Below are positions 33,056-45,599 of a stretch of DNA of 64,000 bases, piece by piece. The DNA is from Gnetum montanum. Its lineage: Eukaryota > Streptophyta > Gnetopsida > Gnetales > Gnetaceae. A program made the position numbers and the translations under genes. Every line of letters begins with the position of its first letter. Within the stretch, counting starts at the first letter, position 1. The stretch lies in contig MNCI01006090.1 of NCBI GenBank assembly GCA_015680685.1, forward strand, positions 40,907-104,906. The letters are read 5' to 3'. Under the pieces are notes generated by a model. That model ran no database searches. It was not told the origin of the DNA and worked only from the letters and a program-made list of their open reading frames with translations.

Positions 33056-34007
33056 TGATGAGAGTGGTTACTCTAGTGGTTACTCCAGTAGTTATTCTAA
33101 TTATTAAAGCAGTTACTCTAACAGTTTATTCTAATTATTAGAGCAGTTATTCTAGCGGTTTATTCTAATTATTAGAGTGGTTACTCTAATTATTAGAGTA
33201 GTTGTTCACAAGCCTATAAATACAGTGCCCAGGCGCACAATTGAAAAGTCATCAAGAAGTCTTTCAAAGAGGAAGTCTTGGAGGAGTCAAGTAGTGAGAC
33301 TCTTCAGTTTGTTTGAAAGTTAGAGTATTTTCCAAGTGCTCGCAGTAGGAGCTCTAAGTGTGGATGGATCTTTATTCGAGCATTATGTACCTGACAACAC
33401 CTTGTGTACAGAAATAAAGGCAAACTCTTCGATTCATCCTTGCAGTACTTGAGATTTTTTTCTTACAGATTTATTTTATTTTATTTTCTTATGCATTTAT
33501 TTTATTTTATTTTATTTTATGCACTTTACATTTCTATTATTAGCACAACAATTCATTTTTGATCAATTAGGCAAATCGTTAAATTACACAAGCACGACCA
33601 CTTCGAGCATGTGTGTAATGCTTGGTAACCCAGTAACGATTAGTGTTTGGTAATCCCAGCAGTGTTGTACTAGTTCAGGATGTGCACGGAAAGTGGGAAT
33701 GAATGCTGGTGTTAGGATTAGTTAGAACTTAGTTAATGAGTAGTTAAGTTAAATTAGTCACCTAGGTATCTTTCTCTTTCCTTATTAGCATAGGACATAA
33801 AAACATAAAAGATATAAAAATCATATGCCTCAAGCTTACTTAACCATACAATCATGACATACAAGTAAGTTTGGAAAGACAACGATCAATCAACCTATCC
33901 TTGTTCCACAAGGGCGCATAAGCACTTAGTCCTTGGAATTCGACCGGATTGTGCATGAAACGCTCGTATTCATATGGTTGAGTGTAGGAGTACCTCGCTG
34001 CTCATCA
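33056..34007 (+). repeat. Solo LTR S1, same superfamily as element B LTR
   Basis: 952 bp from TGATGA to TCATCA, flanked by ATAGG (33051-33055) and ATAGT (34008-34012), so it is a solo LTR left by recombination. TATA box TATAAATA at 33215-33222. The R-U5 half matches element B 3' LTR closely, including GAAATAAAGGCAAAC and the end CATATGGTTGAGTGTAGG. The U3 is different: repeats of the type TTACTCTAATTATTAGAG at 33061-33200. Confidence 0.85.
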
Positions 34008-34012
34008 ATAGT

Positions 34013-35065
34013 TGATGAGCAATGGGTATACCCTACACCTAACCATACAAATCACAAGCATTCATGTATAATCTCTTCGAATTTCATGGATAGAACTAGT
34101 GTAATATCTAGACTGTTAAACATTGATCACAAGTTGTTATCTTCTCACTTCAACTAGTGGTAGCTTTATCATGTATGGTTTAGTCCAAAGTGAGACATAT
34201 GATTATTGATGTTGTTGGGGCCTTAAACTAAATAAATAATAAAATAGAAATTAATTATTTAATCTAATTAATAATAAAATTAAATCTAAAACTATCCTAA
34301 GCATGATGAGTGTTTGTTCCTAGCTTGCTATACACATCCTGAACTCACATAGCCACCATTGGGATTACGAAGTGTTATGCTACTGGGCAAACCAAGCAAT
34401 AGCCCTATTGGGATCACCAAGCAAATATGTATTTACACTTGAAACTAGTCACACTGATTCCACTAATTGATTAATGTGGATGAAAATATAAATATTAACT
34501 AAGTACATAGAAACTAAATGTATTCTATGTCAAAGTATTGCAATGAATGTGAATTAATCTTGATCATATTACCATTCATGGAATGTGTCTAAGTACAATG
34601 CCACTCAAATAAGATATCATACATCTAACTCAAATCCATGCTACAGGCATTCATTAACTGTTTGCTGAGATTACAAAGTAAAACTACAAGAGTTCAAATA
34701 CACTATTAACCAAAATGATGTCAAATACATGGCAAGTATTCACATATTTATAAGAAAATATAGACACTATGTTGATGGGGATGCATTAACTCATTTGGCT
34801 ACATTAATGAGGATGTGTCAACATAGCTTAATTATAGCAAATGCAATATAGCATCTATGATATGGCAGATGTGATATATCATCTACAATATAGCTGATGT
34901 AATGTAGTAGCCAACTGAGTTGTATTGATGCAGATGCAATGTAGCATCTATGATGTACCATTTATGATATAGCATCTATGATATCTCAACCAACTGATAC
35001 ATTTGACAAAATGATGCTTCATCATATCCCCATGACTTAGTAACCCAACATATTAGGTTTCATCA
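34013..35065 (-). repeat. Solo LTR E, inverted relative to S1
   Basis: About 1050 bp on the minus strand, starting TGATGAGC at 34013. Its left flank ATAGT is the same five bases that flank S1 on the right. The right end is either TCATCA at 35060-35065, followed by ATGGG, or TCATCA at 35019-35024, followed by the G-rich tract TATCCCCATGACTTAG. The longer reading is preferred because partial LTR F continues with the same sequence. U3 carries GATATAGCATCTA and GATGTGATATATCATC words. Confidence 0.7.
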
Positions 35066-35070
35066 ATGGG

Positions 35071-35400
35071 AATAAAACAAACGTAATAATGGTCAAATCA
35101 ATCTAGAAGGACCTTGGCATAAATACAATAGAACTACTAAAAATTTGAATCATAATATAAGAGTTATATAAATATTTCTAGCAACTTACTAAAGAATCAT
35201 TGCAAAGGCCCTCTACCTGTAACTCCCTCACATAACTTACAATTGATCAAATCAAATCAAAAGAGAAAGAAAATGAAATGGAAAAGAAAGTAGAAAAGGA
35301 TAAAGAATAAGGGAGAGATATGATGACTAATTTCCACAAACCTACATACCAAAAATTAATTACTTACAATACTATATTACTACATAAATTTAGGTGTTAA
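35071..35400. other. AT-rich gap between LTR E and element C
   Basis: Purine-rich and AT-rich sequence of about 330 bp with no gene visible. If LTR E ended at 35024 this would be internal sequence of that element; I could not match it to any coding part. Confidence 0.4.
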
Positions 35401-35405
35401 ACAAG

Positions 35406-36348
35406 TGATGAATGACCAGGTACCCTTAAACCCAACCATATGAATCACAAGCGTTCATGCGCAAACTGGTTGAGTTCCATGGACTTTATCGTTTCCAATG
35501 CACTAGCCCTTCAGGGAGTGAATCTAGCCTTAAGGTCAATCGTTGTCCTCCTAGTTACACTTGCGATGTACATTGGTATGGTTAAGTGTAACTAAGGCAT
35601 CCGATTTTTATCATTATGTATTTTATATTGTCAGTGCTTGAAATGTCGATAAAAAGGAGTTTAATTAATTAATATAAATTGCTAATTAACTAATCGTTTA
35701 ACTAATCCTAACATAAGTATTCGTTCCCACTTTCCGTACACGTCTTGAACCCACTTATCCGCTGCTGGGCAACCAAATGCTATGCTACTAGGTGTTCCAA
35801 GCAATAATGCTATTGGGATTACCAAATGAATACATGTTACAGTCAAAGAGATTGTACTTATGTATTTAATCTATCTATCTTAATAATCTCATTAATCTAA
35901 TTATTGGAAAATATTTGTGAAATAATTGAGAATAATTAACAAATAATTAAAAACATTGAATGCATAAATAAAAGAGCTAATCTATCCAAAGTGCTACAAG
36001 GTTTATTAGAAAGCTCATCTTTATTGCTACACACATTGTTATACTCAGGTACAACAATGCTTGAATAAAGATCCATACACTCAATGACTCCTACTGTGGG
36101 CACTTAGGGAAAAAATTCTAACTTTCAAATGGAAAAAATACAAGAGCATTGCTACTATTGAAATCTCGACTCCATATAAGTGTGGCAGGTAGGTGCATAT
36201 TTATAGGTAATAAATAGACACTGCATCGATGAGGCATCATCAATGTAGGTTGAAATGCATCGATGGAGCCTTGTAGATGAGGCCTTGTTGACGTGGTCAA
36301 TTGCATCAATGAGGCTTATCAATGTAGCCAACCAATGATGACTCATCA
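35406..36348 (-). repeat. Element C 3' LTR
   Basis: 943 bp, plus-strand TGATGA to TCATCA. It is followed by TACTCCCATGACTAAATG, the complement of the G-rich tract that would prime plus-strand DNA. U3 near 36190-36340 has repeated CATCGATGAGGC and TCATCAATG words instead of the GATATC words of A and B. Confidence 0.9.
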
Positions 36349-36559
36349 TACTCCCATGACTAAATGAAAAATTGTCCTCAAGTTCTTTTACAAAATTGGG
36401 AAGGTATGGGATTATTAATTAACTTTTCTTTCAACAAAACAAACTTGACTGACTTGACAAAAAATGAAGTGCTCAAGTGTATGGATCAACAAATTACAAA
36501 AATGGTGGTGTTCAAGACGCAAAATTGAACACCATGACATAACTCATTAAAAATTGAAC

Positions 36560-39430
36560 AACATGTTCCTTGATGATGTTAAGCTTGTTGGAGAAGATCA
36601 AATGGTCCCATGTCGTGATGGTTCCTGAGGCTCCAAGGAACCTTCACTCGCTTCTTGCACTAGTGATGGTTGAGGCTATGGTTGTCCTGCTGCTGTTGCA
36701 ACTTCAGGTGGAAGGAAAAAAGCATCTAGTAGGGCTTTCATTTTCTCTTTCTTACTCTTGAGATCATGCATCATCCACATAGCTTCCCTAATGTGGGTGG
36801 AATGGGCACATCCCAAGGACACAGGATCACTAGAAATAATTCCTTGACATTGACAAACTAGGTAGCAAACTATTTACGTTCAATGTTAAACACTCATACT
36901 ATATTCTTCAGCTCCTAGTAGTCATTCATCCATCTGGCTAGGTCCTTGGTCATTGATCATTGATATGTGAATCACCCTTTGAGGACTTTGAGTTTAGCAT
37001 TAGTAGTCTCAAGCTTTTGTTTGGTGTCCTTATGGTGTTTAAACTTGACCTCATATAGCAAATATGAGTTAGCCACTTACTTCTTCAATTTTGACTATGG
37101 TCGTCTGGTTGTCAGCATTTCTAGGTTTTCATAATGAAGATTGGCCAACTCCATATACTCTATCATCTCTTTGATTTGCAACTCCTTCAAGTGGATCTTT
37201 GCTTTGTTGTAGGCATCAATCTCATCAAGGATGGATTGCCACATTTCTCTTCCTTGCTGGAGTTACTGGAGGGTTTCATTTACTTTAGCCTTTGCCATCT
37301 AGATTTCTTTTTCATTAATTTCCTTTTGCAAGCTAACCTAGTCCCTGTAGTGATTTTTCACCCTCTTAAACTTGAGAGCTTCATTCTTCTAGGCAACGAT
37401 TTCGATAGCAGACTTTTTTCATAAGGTGTATACCTACTTCATTAATAGATTTCAATTCTCCATGGCCAATTTTCTTAGTTTAGTGTTGAATCTAGAAAGC
37501 TACTCTTTTTATTGATGAATGAATTCTTACATTTGATCTCTTTGAGCATCAACATTTTGCAGGCGATAATTTTGCATAGTTAGTGCTTCATTTTCTTGGC
37601 ACATCTGATTCAAGTCCTTTGTAATTAAATGTGTTTTAGCTTCTACCATGAACTATTTGAAGATGGCCATTACTACTTTATCCTCAGCCTTTTGAAATTA
37701 TTCCTGAAGCTATTTGATATCTTCATCTCTTGTCATTGTCAGGCTGAGGATTATTTGCTCTACAAGTTGGGCATGAAGTTCAACAACCTTTGTGACCAAG
37801 CATTGATTTTTCTCTTAGGCTATTTCTAGTTGTCCTTCCAAAATGATGCATTTTCCCCTTTCATTCAGTAGCTCCAACTAGGTTGTAGTGTTGTTCTCCG
37901 AAAGATCAAAGATATCTAGAGTTGGTTGTCTAATTCCTACCAGTTGTTCTAGCAATTGTTCATGCTAGGCTACTTTCAATTTCTCATTGACCATGCTTGT
38001 GGACATCTACACATCTTGGAGTGTAGATACGTCTGGTATAAACATCACTGGTGAATTTAGTGCTTCAACTACATGGTCAGCTACCACTCTTGCCACTATT
38101 TCCTATCCTTGGTGCTACATTACCAAGACAGTTACCTCTTCACCTTCCTCCAACCTCACTGAGAAAGTGGTGGAATTCCTAGAGATTTTTGGGAATAGAT
38201 GATGTGTTGCTAACAACACTGTCACCTTCCAAGTGTTGGGATCTAACCTCAAAGATAATTGCATTCTTTGGGTAGAGAAAATTGAACCACCCCTCTCCAT
38301 CTAACTAACTATTTAAGCCACCTCATTAAGATGACTCATTGTTGGCTAATACACAGATGGATCCACTCCACTCATTCATGCCTATTGCTCTTATTTTCTC
38401 AAGAGCTATTCTAGAATTTTTCATAGACACTCAAGGACTGCACAAGCCTCCAGTGTTGTCTCCTAAGTGGGTGGTGGTGGTAGTAGCTCCTTTGCTTGGA
38501 TGGTTACTAGCATTTTTTCCTTCATGATTTCTACCCATGAGGCCAAGGAAGTATGCCTGAGAGTGTCATTTGAATAGAAAAAAATACCTATCCTCTTGCA
38601 AAGTCTTGTTATAAGGCATGGAAAGGGTAGGGTCCTCCTTCCACGTTCGTTCTCCTTGAAGCATTTCTTAATTTGTAAATAAATTAGCTATGGAAGGTTA
38701 ACGGGAAAGTTCCTACTTAGAGCGACGTATGCACTAGTAGAGAAAGTAGTCACCTTACTTGGCCTCACCATTGGATTGAGGTGATAGGACACAATCTTGA
38801 AATAAATTTACTCTACAAGTGTGAGTGTGCCATACTCCTTATGGTCCACCTTGTAAGATCACTAGGTCCACTCCCTTTTTGCCATAGGATTGCCTTTTCT
38901 TGATATCTCCATCAATTATGTTTCAATGTCTGGCAACCCTAGTGCCTATGTGATGGCCTCCATTGAGTAGGACACTTGAATGTCCCTAATTTTTACAATG
39001 GACCCTAGCCTTTGGCTATTCTAGAAGATATAGATCTCTTCCATGTACCATTCCTCACTGGTCATGATGATTGGCCACATGGAAGAGGTTTACAATTGTG
39101 TTCTGACATCCTTTGGAGCTTTTTCTAAAAATGGCCTGAATTTTATCTCTTGAAAAACTAATATTTAACTTGATGATGTCTAGGTAGGCTTGAGTTAGAG
39201 TTACCTCAAGCTTAGGAATAGGTCTAGGTGCTTCTCCTCATTGAGATTGTTCTATAGGCACTTTCTTTTCTAAAAGCTATCGAACAGATTCTAGTTTGGG
39301 CTCCTCACAAAGAGGTCCCATTGCATGGGTCACCTCTTGTTGCTGTTGGCCTTGTTCCTACTGGCCCCTTCTAGCTCTACATCATTTCTCTTGTGGTTTT
39401 TAGGGTTCTCCTTCCTACGAGAACTTTTAT
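36560..39430 (-). pseudogene. Element C 3' ORF (coiled-coil protein), decayed
   Basis: Homologue of the element A 3' ORF in the same position. The N-terminal domain (about 39110-38580) shows EEWYMEEIYIF, YFKIVSYHLNP, FPVNLP and TLPFPCLITRLCKRI, aligning block by block with A. Downstream (38000-36900), element-sense translation gives heptad-like, Q/E/K/L-rich segments such as LNQMCQENEALTMQNYRLQN (complement of about 37615-37556), predicting long coiled coil. Several in-frame stops and shifts are present. No clear signal peptide or membrane span is visible, so a classical envelope is not supported. That the same domain order is kept in two diverged copies argues that the ORF was selected when the family was active. 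Confidence 0.65.
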
Positions 39431-41582
39431 TTGGGTGTCATTTGCAGTCACAATAGAACCATGGATTAGCAATTATTGTGTAAACTTAAAACAATTGGGA
39501 TACCTTAATTCTTGAAGGTAGTTACACCTGGCTAAGTTGTCATTATGGTTGATTTAATTAACTTAATTATTATTTCTATTTATGCCTCATCATTGATAAA
39601 TCATCTTGGAGGTTGTTAGAAGGGTTAACTTGGAAAAAGTTGATGTTTATGTATGATTAAGGTTATTAACCCTTAGGGGAGCTAGAAAAAATTTTCAAAA
39701 ATTGCATTGGAAACCTTAAGGTTTATGGTCCCCATGATAAAGATCTTACCTCCAGTAAGAGTAGGATCAAAAAATGGAATGATTTGAATAAACGGTTTGA
39801 AAGTTATGGGCTTTGGAAGGTTTTGGGCTTTGAAAAATTACAAAAATTCCCCATGTGTTATGAGCAAATGACAAAAAATTCCAAAGTGTTCAACCGTATA
39901 TATAGTATTTTTGTAATACATCGATGGGGCCAGGTCAACAAGGCTAGCTGCATTGACGAGGCCTCGATGATGTAGCTATTGACCATCATTGAATTTTGTT
40001 GATGTTGGTTGACTTTGGTCAAACTTTCAAAATACAAGGAATTTTTTGATGAAATTAGGGTCAAATGAAAGCTTAGAAGACCAAGAATAGCATGAAATCA
40101 TGAGAAGAGGATGTTGAGGTTCATAAATTTGAAAAAATGGAGAAACATTGATTTAATGGATGAATGCAATGAAAGATTAAGGAGTATTGGGTAGTTTTCA
40201 CAATGGAAAATACAAAATATAAGATTATAGTGATGTCAAAGGTAAGGAACCTTAAATAATCAAGCTAAAAGCTATGCAAGTGGGTCCTCTCCATAGTAGG
40301 CTCATGACCTTTTTGCCATGGCATAACCTCAACTAAGGAGTCAGTGGGCCCCATAGTCGATTTAATGATCATGATAAGTTAAGGACCAACCCAAAAGAAT
40401 CCACTCAAGAATCCCAATACATCATACTAAGACATAGAGCATAACATAGAACTTGAAAGTGAGGTGAGTTATGGTAGCATGAATGGATGATAGAGAAGGT
40501 GGAATGGAGTTCCAAATTAAGGTCATAAGAAGTCCTTTGTGGAATTGTGATTAAAATGACCTGAGAAGTTCCATCCTTAGTCCAGACTAAAACCATCCAC
40601 TTTCAGTGACTTTGAATCACCACTCTAAGACCTATCCACCCACTCAACATATAAGAGTGTCCCTACAAGACAACCACTGTTCCACAAAGAGGAGAGATAA
40701 GTAGGAAGTGAGAGAGAGAGAGAGGGCCTTAGTTAGAGGGGACTTTCAGGCATAGGTGTATGTCTTTCGAGTCCCATAACTAGTGATTATAGCCCTTTTA
40801 TTTGTCCAAGGGGTGTGCTTTGAATTCCCATTATTTCTCTCTCTCTCTCTCTTTTGAAATGGGAACTACACAATGCGAGGACTTATTCATGTCAAAGGGA
40901 TATGCTTTGAATTCCCATTGTTTTTGTTGTGTTTTTTTTCAATGATGGGAGTCACACCATGCAATGATGTTATTTGTCTTCCTATCATTTGATGGTATGG
41001 AATGGTAAGAAGTCTAAGAAAAAACACTCAAGCACTCAAGCAAGAAGAAGAGTACAAAGAGTATTGAGTCCCCTCAAAGTAACAACCTTTACAAACCTTT
41101 GGATCCTTTCTAATTTTGGAACTACCAAGGTCATTGATTGATTAAAAGTTTCTTTAATGAAAAAGGGATCTCAAATTCCAAAAATAAGGAAAACCATAGA
41201 GTTCTTTAGATGGATGGATGATGTGGACTCACTACCTATCCAATGAAAAATAAACCATGTCAAAGTCATTAGACATCAGAATTCAAAAATACAAACTAGA
41301 CATTGAAAATCGCACATTAACCATCATTAGTAAACAGTAATAGTAGCATTGTGTCCTATGATAATAAAGCAAATTTATTAGAAAAAATTAGAAAATATCA
41401 CACTTAGTCAAAAGAAACACAGGAAACAAAATAAAGTAAAATATATAAGAAAGTGTAAAATAATCAAGAAAATTTAAATGTACCAAAAATGGTATAAAAT
41501 TAGAAAAATTTGAAAATAAAAAATTTGTAAAATAAAAAATGTGAAAAAAAAGGGTAGAAAAACTGAGAGGCCATGGTAATGG
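39431..41582 (-). other. Element C spacer between pol and 3' ORF
   Basis: Contains, in element order, a T-rich tract right after the pol stop (complement of about 41560-41410), two hairpin modules (40790-40970), the GCCTACTTTGGGGAGGACC homologue (complement of about 40283-40301, with changes) and a variant of the TTAGTCATGGGGG motif (complement of 39730-39741) just before the 3' ORF. No conserved coding frame. Confidence 0.6.
40790..40970 (-). repeat. Two tandem hairpin modules, element C
   Basis: Module 1: TTCCCATT (40825-40832) pairs with AATGGGAA (40858-40865) over a CT/GA-rich loop. Module 2: TCCCAT (40913-40918) pairs with ATGGGA (40945-40950) over a T/A-rich loop. Both have the TGTGCTTTGAATTC-type or TATGCTTTGAATTC-type left flank and an ACTACACAATG or GTCACACCATG right flank, as in D and, inverted, in B. 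Confidence 0.7.
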
Positions 41583-44500
41583 TCAGCATGGATAACCATC
41601 TCTCCCATGACTTAGTTCGAAGGAGGAGATCTGAAAAATAGAATGTGAGTGTCCATCAGGTAAGATGATAGTTACACTAGCTAGTCTTGGTTCTAGGAAA
41701 GGTTTGACTTGTTGGATATTGACTAATTGCTTTTTATTTGGGCTGTCAAGTTTGTAAATTATCATGGCCTCAAAGGGAAAGGTTTGATCAATTATATAAG
41801 GTCCCTTCTACAATGTTTCAAATTTTTTCTTTTGAGGTACATGTGTGGGCTTCCACTAGAGGACCTTATCTCCTGGTTGAAACCTTACTTTCCTAATTGT
41901 AAGGTCATGGAATTGCATGCTAAATGCCTTGTTCACCTTATTTAAAGATAGGGCCACTAAGAAATTTTTATCTAGCACGTTCAGATTGATCAATCTTTCC
42001 CTTTGTGCTAAACTTAGGTCAAGGTTTAGATGACAAGTTGTTGAGAGTGTATGGAGCTCAGATTGAATTGAGAGTGTTAGAAGTTTCCCATACACTAACT
42101 CATAGGGAGAATATCCAATAGGAAGTTTCCAAGTTGATTGATAAGCCTAGAGAGCATCATAAAGTTTTGTGCTCCAATCCTTTCTATATTTGCTAATGGT
42201 TCGCATTAATATTTTTGTAATCTCTTGGTTGGTTACCTCTGCTTGACTATTGGATTGGGGGTGGTAAGGTGTTGTTCATTTATGTTCTACCCCCAAGTGT
42301 TTCATTAATTTTCGAAATGTGGCACCTATGAAATGAGTCCCATTATTAGAAATTAGTGAACATGACACCCCCAAACCTATTTGCATTTTGTTGTATAAAT
42401 CTGGTAGTAGTTGATGATGTACAATTTGTAACAAATGTTGCTTCAACCCATTTTGTGCAATAGTTAACTACTACTATAAGATATGCTTTCCCATTAGACA
42501 TGGGCATGATGGGATCCATGAAACCAATGCCCCAGATGTCAAAAGGTTCTAGTGGTTGAATCCTCTATTGAGGCCCTTCCATATGAGTGGTCATCCCCTC
42601 ATCACATTGACAATGTTTATAAGACTTGACAAACTAGTGGGCATCCCTAAAGATTATGGACCAATAGTATCCTACCATCAGGATTTTTATGGCTATGAAT
42701 CTCCCTGCATAGTGGCCTTCATAAAGTCCTTCATGAGCATCTTGGAGAATGCATAGTTGATCTTCGTCAGGGACACACCAACAGATCAAGCCATCAGCAC
42801 ACACCTTGTAAAGCTATCTATTAATTTCCATGAAGTATTTAACCCAATGAAGAAATTGTTATTTTTTCCTAAAATCTAAGTTTTATGGCATCTCTTGAGT
42901 TAGAAGATATGTGAGGATGTCATTAAACCATATTACTTTTTCAAGTGTTTGTTCATTTATGGCTCTAGTAAAGAGGAGTTCGTTTGGAAATTGATCAGAG
43001 AGCAAGCTCTCCTCCTCTTTTTTATTCCATCTTAAGCAAGAAAGGTGGTCAACAATCACATTCTTAGTCCCTTTTCAATCTACCATAGTAAGATCAAATT
43101 ATTGCAAGATCACAAGCCACCGTATAGCAAGAGGGCTTACCATTGACTTATTCATAAGGAAGCGAATTACACTACGATCCATATGTACAAATGCTTTGTA
43201 ACCTAACACATAATGTCTAAACTTTTCTAGGCCATACACCACTCCCATTAATTCCTTATTTTTGGTGGTGTAATTTAACTATACTTCCACAATGCTTCAA
43301 CTCATGTAGTGGATATAATATGGATGCTTCTTATCATCCATCTACATGAGCATGGCTCCCAAAGCATCGTTAGCTACACCCGTCATGATATGGAATGGTT
43401 TGGACTAATCTGGTGCTCATAGGATTTTTTTTCTATGAGTTTCTCTTTTAATTATTGGAATGTGTTTTCACATTCCTTTGTTCAAATGAACAATGCATAT
43501 TTCTTTGTAAGTTCTACCAACAACTTTGCAATCTTAGAAAAATTCTCAATAAAAAGCTAATAGTAACTAATGTGTCCAAGGAATGACTGAACATCTTTAA
43601 TGGTCTCTGGTTGTCATGTTATTCCTTGAATGACCCTTATTTTTTTAGGTCTACCTCAATCCCTTTCTATGAAATTTGATGCCCTAGCACAATGCCTTCT
43701 TGGACCATGAGATGGCTCTTTTACCAATTGAGCCATAGGTTTGTCTCAACACATCTCTTTAGTACTTGCTCAAGTCAATTTAAGGCTTGTTCAAATGTAG
43801 CTCTATAGGTGGAGAAGTTGTCCATGAAAACTTCAACACTACCACTGATTTTTTGTTTAAAGATACTAAGGACCAAGCATTAAAATGTTGCAGGGGCATT
43901 GCATAGGCCAAATGACATCTTACAATATGCAAAGTCCCCCAAGGACTCATGAATGTTGTCTTGGCTTGATTTTCTAGCAAAATTTGGATTTGGTTGTAGC
44001 CACTATAACCATCCAATAAACTATAATAACAATGCCTAGATATGATATCTAATACTTGATCCACAAATGTCAAAGGAAAGTGATCCTTAAATATTGCCAT
44101 ATTTAACAACCTAAAGTCAATGCAAACTTGTCATTTACCATCCTTATTTAGTACAATTATGAGTGGACTAATCCACTCACTATCCACGATTGGATAGATA
44201 AACCCTATCTTGAGAAGTTGCTCTATTTCCTCAATGATTTTCTTCAATTTGGGGTTTAGCCACCTCTGCGACTGCCTTCTAGGCTTCATGACTGGGTCAA
44301 TGTAGATGTAGTGCTGGCATATCCTTGGATCAATTCTTGTTAGTTCTGGATATGACTAAGCGAAGGCTATTAACCATTTATTTATCACTTTCAATAACAT
44401 TTTTTTTCAGGAGTAAGTTTAACATTAATGATGACTAGTTTACCATTCTTTAAAAATGCATACTCTATTCCGACTGGTAAAGGTTTTAGTTCTAAGGGCT

Positions 44501-45250
44501 TACGCTTGAAATGATTAGGGATCACCAACTCATGCCAAAAATTATCATCATCTTCATTAGAGAGTTGGGAATGGACTTGTTTAATTTTTTCCATGCCTTC
44601 AACATGTGCATAAGTTAAACTCTCAATTGGTTCCATGCATATTATGCTACTATTTGAATTAGCTATTAGCCACTGGGTTCCCTCTTGCTTTGTGGCTACT
44701 ATGTACAGACACCATTGAATATTAAGTTCTTGCACACACTGATTGCATGGCTTCATGTATGTGCTTCTAATTGACCAAATTTTTTGCATGAAATTTCACT
44801 CGTTATCGCTATACGCGATGCATGAAATATGCTTTTTCTCAATTTTTCCTAACTCATTCTTCTTAGATATTGTGAAAGATAAGTTCCTTATACCCATTTT
44901 TGCATTGACCATTCTTAACCAAGCCCTTTCCATGATGATGGAGAAGTTGCTTTTATAGTTTTTCACCTTGATTACCAAAAAATTAGCAAGATAGGACCAC
45001 TCAAAAACTATGATCACAATGTCCTCTACTAATCCCAAAGGAACCATAATTTTCTGATCTACTAATTCTAAATGGATGTTGCTCTTCTTAAGAGGTAGTA
45101 GGGTCCAGGCTTTGTACATATCATGGGAGATGAAGTTAACTCCAGAACTAGAGTTAAGAAGAGCTTTGCATGGTTCTTGTCTAGCAATATATAGAAAGAT
45201 AAGTGGACTTCCTAGATCAGATCTATTTGTAGGAAGGTTGCTTGTCTTGA
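41583..45250 (-). pseudogene. Element C pol, decayed but complete in layout
   Basis: Minus strand. Protease: ALLNSSSGVNFI (complement near 45150), with Asn where the catalytic Asp belongs, then the long open stretch 45119-44796. A linker follows at 44789-44391 (PLELKPLPVGIEYAFLKNG). RT runs about 44300-43600: GFIYPIVDSEWISPLI, then DFRLLNMAIFKDHFPL, YSLLDGYSGYNQIQ, and the active-site block VFMDN instead of FMDD. RNase H is badly broken (43600-43000). Integrase spans about 42860-41800: QDAHEGLYEGHYAG, WGIGFMDP (first Asp lost), LISNNGTHF (second Asp lost) and SQAEVTNQEI (Glu kept). The pol frame closes SSFELSHGRDGYPC and then a stop. Dead several times over, but every domain of an Athila-type pol is recognisable. 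Confidence 0.8.
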
Positions 45251-45599
45251 TTCAATCAGAAACAAAATGAGTTAGCATGATAGTTTGGATCCTAAGTGGC
45301 ACTTGGTTTGAAGGTTACTTGAAGGTATTTGATGTAGAGGATGAGGGTACTAGAGATATAGGGTGATAAGCCAGATTAGGTTTTCAGGGCTAGAGAGGAT
45401 TATTGGGCCAGGAGAAAGGTCATTTCCTTGATCAATTATCTGGACCACTTGGTTGAAATATTGGATGTAAGTGTATAACCCTTGTAGCATTTCATTGATA
45501 TGATTGTGGAGGAATTTCATCATAAATGGAGGAAGCAACAAGTAATTGAGTTGAAGTGGAGCTGTAGGTGCAGAGGGATGTGGAGGATGATAAGGATAC

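Noticed and set aside
33061-33200. TTACTCTAATTATTAGAG repeats read as a CRISPR-like array
   Set aside because: There are no constant-length unique spacers, the units are palindromic and variable, and they lie in the U3 of a plant solo LTR.
35025-35405. LTR E read as the 3' LTR of a large element interrupted by C and D, with F as its other end
   Set aside because: The sequence after 35065 does not match the internal 3' region of F, the flanks ATAGT/ATGGG fit a solo LTR, and F has its own G-rich tract on the right, so F is another left end and not the partner of E.
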